A DNA stretch of 64,000 nucleotides from Ctenosaura bakeri (Eukaryota; Chordata; Lepidosauria; Squamata; Iguanidae). Positions 56,780 through 64,000 of the stretch are shown in pieces; the stretch's first letter is position 1, and each line of letters opens with the position of its first letter. Both the position numbers and the translations under genes were made by a program. Under the pieces are notes generated by a model, which was not told the origin of the DNA, made no database searches, and saw only the letters and a program-made list of their open reading frames with translations. The stretch is taken from assembly GCA_948474755.1 (NCBI GenBank), contig CAOLHI010004255.1:1-64000 (forward strand), written 5' to 3'.

Positions 56780-58870
56780 GGCAAGGTCGTATATAGATCT
56801 TGCAGATTGACTTCTGTATTTGCAGAAGGAATGTTTTGCAGCTCGACAGATGAAAAAAACATTAAAACGGATAAGTGAATTCACAGCATACAGCTTTCTT
56901 TAACTGTGTTCAATTATAACTTGGGATGTAGCCCAGTAGAATGAAATTGAAGGAGTGACGTTGAGTGGATAGTTTTGTCAAGGCTTCTTCTTCTTCTTAT
57001 AATAATGAATTTGCATCTGCAATAATTCAATCTAGCTTCTTAGTCTAAAACACACAAACTAAAGAGAAAAGTGTGCATAACTGTGACTCCAATCACTCTC
57101 ACAGCTCTAAGGTTTGATGTATGTTAGTTGGCAACTCACTTGCTTAGACCTTTTCAGATGACTGCATCAAACTATCTGTGATGTTGGCAGGACCAAGGGA
57201 GAGCCCTCATCCCTGGATTTTAAAATTGTTCAACAGGGCCCCCATCAGTCTTGGTCTTCTTTGCAATCATTGTTTCATTTTTTTGTCCCCATCTCTTTTT
57301 CCACCTCCAGTTGGGAGAACTCAAATATCTGGGCTTGTTGGTTTTCTCCAGCTAAAGTCTGTCTTGTTCTCATCTGGAGGAGTTTGGAAAAGGGATGTAA
57401 ATCTCACTTGTCTCATTCCTGCATCTGTGTGAAAAGGAGAAAGTTATTTTTTTCCCTCTTCACTTGCAAGAGAGGTAAGGTAGATGATGTCCACCCTGGG
57501 AGAGTTTCCATTTACAAAAACACTTCTTGTGCAAATTCCACAGCTGCAGCACAAATAGCTGCAACCTTGTTGCTTGGATGTTTAAAAAACTGGAAGCATG
57601 AGACAGGTCATTTTTATTCCTTTGATCAATCAGGCAGATCCTTCTGCGCTTGTTATGTGTGTGCTTTCCTTCACAAAAGGAAACAAGTCATTCTGCATGG
57701 GGACATTTTCCAGCAAATAACAGAAACTTCAATGAAAAAACAAAGTGCTCCATGTCTCATTCTCACACTGGAGGTGAGAAGTTTTGTAGAGGCTGAGGAT
57801 TTCTCACTGAGACAGTTAGTCTCATTGAGGATGGTAAATTTTGTGAATATTCCTCACATATCTAGTATGGCATGCCCAAAACCAGGATTTTGCTCAGAAA
57901 CAAAGTTGTGTTGGTACCACCAATAGTTCCAAGACTGTTCTGTTTTGTGGCAGCGGGATACCCCAATAAATTTCAGAAACATACACATGCGCGCACACAC
58001 AGGAGAATAAAGGAAGACTGTGACCCATGGTCTGTTTGGGTGCTGACTCACATTAATTTCTGTTCAGAACAGTAAAGCAGAAGATTTGCTAGGAAATGGG
58101 AGTTTATTGTTAAAACACAGCTTAACACTGGTCTAGAGAAGTGAAAAACCAGCAAAAGCTTCTTCTTAAAATACGCATCAATTGAAAAAGATAATCAAAT
58201 ATACAAAACACTTCTAACATGTCTGTTCATGCTTTGCATATCTCAAGGAGAGAGGAATGCTCCCTCTGCCAGACCATTCAAGCTCCTCAAAATTCTTTCT
58301 TAAAAAATTGGGCTCATTTCCACACATTTTTCACCCCAGAATGGTCTCAAACTGTCTGAAACTGCACACAAATGTGAGGGTATCTCTCCCTTTCCAAGTC
58401 CGTAACAACCCTAAAACGAGGAGGAGGAGAACAGTTGAAACAGGCTGAACATTTAACAAAGCGGTGGCTGGAACTGCTGGTATGTCCAGGAAGTGAGTAT
58501 GTGGACTATGGAGGGGGAACACAGGGGCAAACATGGTAGTTTTGGCATGGATAAACCATGGGGTCTTGTTTTTATATAGCATTTGTTTTTGGCCTAAGAG
58601 AGCGATCCTTCTGTAATTGCATGCAAAGGCCTTCAGTTGGCTATGCTGTGGGCAGGGCAATTGTGGGATTAAATCAGCTTGACTGGGGCTGTTGGCACAG
58701 ACTGCCATTTCTCACTATTGTTACTAGAATGTCCTGTGGGGAAAAGGCACCCACCTAAATTCTGAAGGAACACTTCCTTTTCTTTGCTGTTATGTTACCA
58801 GACTAAACAGTATCCTCTTACCCTGCTAATCTTGTTGTCAAGGAGAAATTGTTTTTGTCATGATTAGTGC
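56780..58870. other. Intergenic, unassigned
   Basis: Holds the longest ORF of the window (221 codons, 57261-57926). Its product is Cys/Phe/Ser-rich without domain or repeats and is judged to be chance. No interspersed repeat recognised. Confidence 0.4.
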
Positions 58871-58883
58871 AGCAATGTGTATA

Positions 58884-59253
58884 CCTCCAACTGTTCTGAT
58901 TTGGCCGGGACAGTCCTGGTTAATCCTCACTTGTCCCATTTTTTTCAGCTGCTTTTAAAAAGTCCCAGTTTTTCTCTTCTCCTCTCACTTTCCCCGTTTG
59001 TCCTCAGCTTACTTCAGTTGCTGCAAACTGAGTTCAGAGTGCAAAAGTAGTTTGCACTGAATTAACTGAGCCAGAAGAAAAGGACAAGTAGGGGCAAAAT
59101 CTTGCCCTTCCCGGTAGGCTCAGGCAAAAGCAAACCCCTGCAGCCTCTCCTAGCTTGTCTTTTCTTCCTCATTAATAACTTCTGCCACCTTGACCACACT
59201 TTCATGTTGCTTGGCCACAGTGTCCCAGTTTTCATCTGTGAAATGTTGGAGGG
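58884..59253 (-). mobile_element. TACCCTCC-family MITE, best complete copy
   Basis: 370 bp. Starts CCTCCAACTGTTCTGATTTG and ends CTGTGAAATGTTGGAGGG, with TA outside both ends (58882-58883 and 59254-59255). The terminal inverted repeat is short (CCTCCAAC/GTTGGAGG). Family blocks in order: GGCCGGGACAGTCCTGG, TCCTCAGCTTACTTCAGTTG, GCACTGAATTAACTGAGCC, GCAGCCTCTCCTAGCTTGTC and GTTTTCATCTGTGAAATG. It is inverted relative to the copies at 14.4, 15.5 and 31.5 kb. Superfamily not established. Confidence 0.8.
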
Positions 59254-60069
59254 TATACAGTATATTGGTTTGGGCATGGATTGTGCTACTTTTGGGTCTA
59301 GTCAGGAGTGTAGTATTGTGGCAAAATGATGGAGAAACTGCATGGGATTACTGGGGGGGGGGGCTGTGAAGTTTTTCCCGTTAGTCTGAGAAGTGCTTGT
59401 TAGTGGCAGATCACAATTTCTTCTATACAAGAGAGTACAACTGCAGTTCAAAGGAGAGAAAGCTATACTGTCTCTGGTTGTGAAGCAGACATTTTGCAGA
59501 CAGAAGAGAAGGCTGGAGAAGAAGATGTTCAATCATAATCCAGAGGGGCTGAATGTGAGCATAAAAGAGAACCACATGTGCACATCTGTAGTTTCTGCCA
59601 CAAGCGATTCTTAGAGCTGAAGAGCCAAACCGCTCAGTTCTTCTGGGAACTGCAGACAGGCCCAGACTATACACGTGGTTCTTTTCTGGGCATGGATTCA
59701 GTTTTTTGTAAATCATGTACAGGCACCCTAGTCCAATTATTTGTTCCAGTGTGGGAACCTTGGTGGGTGTATGAAACTGCTCTGCTTAGAACATCATCAT
59801 CTGAAAGTATGGAATGGCTGCTACCCCCCACCACATAGTACCAATCCTCTATTTTTAAGAAACCTTTAAACTAAGGGCCCCTAAAGAAGGGAAATGGATG
59901 TGAACTTTCTACTGCTATTCTGAACATGACAACATCTTTTGTAACATCTTTTATAAACATCTTTCTTTCTTTCTTTCTTCTTTTTTCTTTCTCCCCACAT
60001 TCCCCGCCTCTTCTCTAACATAACCTTTTTATGTTTCTATGTCATGGGGAGGGAGAGATCTGTTAGCAA

Positions 60070-60098
60070 TGAGAGAGAGAGAGAGACAGAGAGAGAGA
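60070..60098. repeat. GA microsatellite
   Basis: GA units interrupted once by CA; a similar GA tract lies at 60797-60822. Confidence 0.9.
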
Positions 60099-60099
60099 A

Positions 60100-60420
60100 C
60101 TGAAGGGGTCAACTTGGGCTGTCAAAACCAGTCCAAATGAAAATCAAACAGGGAATTGTGGTGATGATTTTTCAGAAAACTGAGTGATCTGGGCTTGGCT
60201 AAACAACATACCAAAACACTTAAGTCAGAGAGCTGCAAGGTTCACTTCTAAAAATATCATCAGGAGTAATGGCAAACACTTTCTCTCTCCCCCACCCCCA
60301 ATTTCACTTACTGTTCTAGCTGCATTGATTGGAGACATGTGACCTTTGGGGGAGGTGGGGAGGGATAGATGCAGAGATTACTGGTCCGTTTCCCTTTTTC
60401 CTTTAATTAAGTTTTGTAAG
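60100..60420. promoter_or_regulatory. Candidate conserved non-coding element
   Basis: Repeat-free sequence with AAATGAAAATCAAACAGGG, CTGCATTGATTGGAGACATG and CCTTTAATTAAG words. Weak; based on composition and lack of repeats only. Confidence 0.15.
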
Positions 60421-61186
60421 AAGTAAAAATGCGTATGGTAGCAATTGCAGAGCAAAATGGTTTAGAGCTACAAACAACTGGCAGACAAAAGAGGAAAAAG
60501 CTGGGAATAGTCCAGTCTCCAAGAGGGTTCCCAAAGGATCGCATTTGCTACAATGGAAAGAAAAACAGAGGAGAATGCAAAACATAAACCAGAATCACAC
60601 ACTGTAGCTTTTATCAGTTGTCCTAGGATCCCAAACTGTTTTTGAGACAGGCTTTGTTTATAGGAACAAAAATGACAGACAGCTTTAACTGAGAGGGTAG
60701 GTGTATGTCACATTTTTGGCAGGCAGTCCATACTGCAGCTTTTGGGTGGTTACAAACAGAGAGGGGAAAAGAGAAGGAGGGGGAGGAGGAAGAGGGATAG
60801 AGAGACAGAGAGAGAGAGAGAAATGCAGAGCTCTGACTGGATCTTAATACTACAAACATTCTAACCATAACATTACCTGAATCTTAGTTCTGCTGGTATA
60901 GTAGAACAGTAGGAGCACACAGGGTTCCTCTGTATGAATGAAGCATGCTATAGAACAGATACACTTAAAGAAACAGTCTAAAACATTGTTTAGTGGCATA
61001 TCAGCTTTCTCTTAAAGTCAGTGACCTTTCTCACATCTTTATTGTCTTTTTTGTTGTCTTCGTTTTGTTGGTTGGAGGTTTTTTTTTTTAAATTTAGCAA
61101 AAGTATCTGTGTTTTGAAATACTTCATTTCGCTTAACTTTGATTTTTAACAAATGAATACTCAGAGAAATACTGAATACCAAATGT

Positions 61187-61188
<2 letters not shown>

Positions 61189-61218
<30 letters not shown>
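61189..61218. repeat. CA microsatellite
   Basis: About fifteen CA units. Confidence 0.95.
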
Positions 61219-61221
<3 letters not shown>

Positions 61222-61385
61222 GTGGGAATAGAGCTTTTGGATCTGAGGCATATCTACTTTAGAGCATTACATGGATTTTAAAACTTTGCCCAGGGAATCC
61301 TAGGAATTGTAGTTCTGTTAACATGAATGAATTGAGTGTCCTTGTTCATTTGTCGGAAGTCATTACCATTAAGCTGGTATAGAAC

Positions 61386-61548
61386 ATGTTGTTGTTGTTG
61401 TTGTGTGCCTAAGCCAAACCTATCATGGGGGTTTCCGGGGCTGAGAGTGTGTGATGCCCCAAGGAGGGTTTCCATGGCCAAGTGGGGCATCAAACCCTGG
61501 TCTCCAAAGTTGAAGTCCAACTCTCAAACACTATACCATGCTGGTTGT
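61386..61548 (-). mobile_element. CORE-SINE with 12-bp target duplication
   Basis: Minus-strand order: AGCATGGTATAGTGTTTGAG head, GACTTCAACTTTGGAGACCA, CAGGGTTTGATGCCCCAC B-box region, AACCCTCCTTGGGGC, then AACCCCCATGATAGGTTTGG and an ACAACAACAAC tail. Flanks CTGGTATAGAAC (61374-61385) and CTGGTATAAAAC (61549-61560) are a target duplication with one change. The middle CORE part is shortened compared with 11280-11502. Confidence 0.9.
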
Positions 61549-61560
61549 CTGGTATAAAAC

Positions 61561-64000
61561 TAGTGCTATGCTAAATGCTAACAGAGAAACAATTTGCAGA
61601 GCCAGAAGAGAGGGTATCTGAAATTTTTCAAAAGATTCTCTAAAACTGTACTTATACTGCACTGGTTCAATGCTTTTTGCTATCCTGATCAGTTTTTGTT
61701 TTAAAAACAGAGTTAGCCTCTATTATCTTAGTAACAGTATTTTTATCAGGGATCCCATCAGAACTGATAATGTCACTGAGGGGTAAACAAAGCTAATTCA
61801 GAGTAAGAGCACTGGCTGATGATTTTTAACCTGTGGACTGCAAATAAGTTTTGTTTGCTTTCTTTGATGTCACCATCTCAAATAGCCAAAATGTGACTGG
61901 ATGCATGATAGCACCACTGCTGACTTGGAAAACATCATTGGTTATTATAGAAAACCAAACAAAGTAGAATATTAAGGCAGCAGCAAAGGGCTCAAGAAAG
62001 CAAAAAGACAGCTGCCTAGTTGCTAGTTCTCAGTGGCTAAGGAAATACTTATTTAAAAAAATGCTTGAAAAATCTTTCAGCTGCACTTTGCCTTCGCCCT
62101 AAATATATGCTGGGATCCCTAGAATGTGGGCTGGGTAGAAGGGCAGCAGGAGCTGAATGTGTCCCAAGGGGAGTATTCCTGCTATGCCATTTAACCTTTT
62201 AATCCTCAGAAAAACTGCTGAAATAGGTGACAAAATGTGCTCTTCATACACCCCTCCAATTGTGTTGTTCCTTTTATCCTGTTGTGTTTCATTCTCCACA
62301 GAAGCACAGGACCTTTTTTAGAAAATCAACAGCAGAACACTTGAAGATTAAAAGGCTTGTTTTCACAGTTTCCCTAAAACTTCATGAATGATGGAAGAAA
62401 ACATGGATTAGGAAGTTCAGGTAACACAACAAATGAAGACATTATCTTGTTTCCTCACCTCACTAAGAGGCAGAATGTTGAATAACACTTTTCAGGAAGG
62501 TCTCAGCTGTCACATATACCCCTTCCACCTCTTTATAGACCTTTTTTTTTTTTGGATCTGATTTTAGTTTCATTGTCCTTTTTTATGGCTTCTTTCCTTC
62601 ACTATTTGTTTTCCATCCCTATACTTAATCCATCCCTTGGCCACTACATGGTAACTACATCTTGTTTGTAAATCTTGTGAAAAGCTATAACGATAGGTTC
62701 TTTCTCTTTTTAATGAAAGCAGAACATTTAACAGACATCACATAAGTCTTGTTGCAAACAGAGATTTAAACAATGGAATAACAGCATTTGGCACAGAACG
62801 GCAACAGATCTAGCTCAGCAACAATGGCTGTACTGTAGCCTTTGTGGTTTATACAGTTGCCTCATGCATTGCTTTAGACAAAGGATTTTTAAAATGGAGC
62901 AAAGGGAAAAATGGTTGGGTTCACATTTGCTGTAATATAAATATACATACACGTTTCTGCAGATGTTATTCATTGGCAGAAATTGCTATGTGCAATTATG
63001 CTGCATGCTTCACAATATTTTAATGACACCTATCAAAAAAACAAAGTGGTGAGAGTGGAAAAGTCAAAAGATTCTTAAAGAGGAAAAAGTAAGACCACGA
63101 GTTTGAAGGTGGGGTGCAAGTAACTGTAACTGACTAGGTAAAGGGGGAGAGGGGAGAACAGTTTGAATGAAGTTGCATTGCTTTCTAATCTATGGGTAAC
63201 CACTGAAGAAAAAAAACCTGAACAATTCATTTGGGTCAAAGTGTAATGAAAATGGGGGACTGAGAGTAGGCTGAGTCTTGCAAGCTGGGAAAAGAAGCTA
63301 TTAAGTGGAGCTGTTGCGACAATGCAGCTAATATATCATGCCAATTAAAGTCCTGAAATAAATAACAATCCACTTAATATGTGTTGTAAATGTCATGCTG
63401 ATTTAAGCATTGTTATGCATAGATTACATCTCTTTGGTAGATGGATGCTGAGGTACTCAGCGGACTTTACAAAGAAAGCAAACTTTACTAGGGTGAAGAG
63501 CAACAGTAAGCCACGGAAGATAGATAATGGTGTTAGAGTTCAGCATTTTAACATTAATGATATGCAAGTGCAATTCAAGATATTTACCACACCATAGCTT
63601 GATGTCTCCTCAGCAACCAGAACAAAAAGTCCAGTCCATAATAGTACCCTTGTACTTTGCAATCAATCAATCCTATGAGGTTTCAGTCTAAGCAGCTGAA
63701 ATGACAGCCGAATTTACCTATTAGCTTACCTTTAAGCACCTGAATTTACTTAGTAGTTTGATGTGAATCAGAATTTTGACTGTGTTTAGTCTGGAAACAA
63801 GATCCATTCTGCTTTCTTCACCCCCATTTTTAGCATAGATGAATAGGGATCAGTCCCTCTCATATATATGGCAAAAATCAAGGGATATTTTTTAAAAATC
63901 TTTGTGAACATGGCTCTAGATTTCCTCCTAGATTCAAGACAAATATCCAGTTTCTCTGTAAGGCTAAGGTCCAGCTGACAAATGCTGGAAACTGCAGAAG
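61561..64000. other. Intergenic, unassigned
   Basis: No gene, RNA or clear interspersed repeat recognised up to the window end; only short homopolymer runs (T-run near 62541). Confidence 0.4.

Noticed and set aside
57261..57926. The longest ORF, 221 codons
   Set aside because: No domain, no repeat structure, a low-order Cys/Phe/Ser mix, no splice or promoter context. A chance ORF of this size is expected somewhere in 64 kb across six frames.

Overview
This is an AT-rich, gene-poor vertebrate window. The repeats point to a squamate reptile, most likely a lizard: a Sauria-type SINE with a GCTATT-repeat tail, tRNA-headed CORE-SINEs ending in an ACA-repeat tail, CR1, L2 and BovB/RTE LINE remnants, and many short DNA transposons (MITEs). 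No host protein-coding gene, tRNA, rRNA or CRISPR array could be recognised. Almost every open reading frame here is chance or a shadow of a repeat. One 110-codon ORF near 29.1 kb, with two hydrophobic stretches and an in-frame 27-bp repeat, is a weak exception.

Layout. 0-9 kb: mostly unassigned sequence, a 514-bp CpG-rich Harbinger-like MITE (2516-3029), an old MIR, a possible conserved non-coding block (about 4.3-5.1 kb), a 100-bp foldback (5477-5576), several MITEs and a Sauria SINE. 9-20 kb: the densest transposon nest, with a 562-bp GGCC-ended MITE, two CORE-SINEs (one split by a hAT-like MITE with 8-bp duplications), a Tigger-like MITE, an approximately 370-bp MITE family ending in TACCCTCC (one copy split by a second MITE), a second CpG-rich Harbinger-like MITE on the opposite strand, and a solo LTR inside a Tigger-like MITE. 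20-32 kb: antisense L2 and BovB relics, simple repeats (including a 130-bp AAT/ATT block), and the weak ORF candidate. 32-43 kb: short MITEs, an old SINE, and a stretch from about 36 to 39 kb with few recognisable repeats that may hold conserved non-coding elements. 43-47 kb: a long antisense CR1 LINE covering the end of ORF1, the endonuclease and the reverse transcriptase, interrupted by a second solo LTR of the same family as the one at 19-20 kb. 47-64 kb: mostly unassigned sequence with an L2 fragment, MITEs, microsatellites and a CORE-SINE with a 12-bp target duplication.

The main biological content is transposon history. Target-site duplications and empty-site reconstructions give several clean insertion orders: MITE into MITE, hAT into SINE, LTR into CR1, LTR into Tigger. 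A set of MITEs with different interiors but related ends (GGCC-N-TTTYYGCAC) repeatedly shows 3-bp target duplications, suggesting mobilisation by one Harbinger-type transposase or closely related ones. Family names are from memory of such repeats; no database search was possible.
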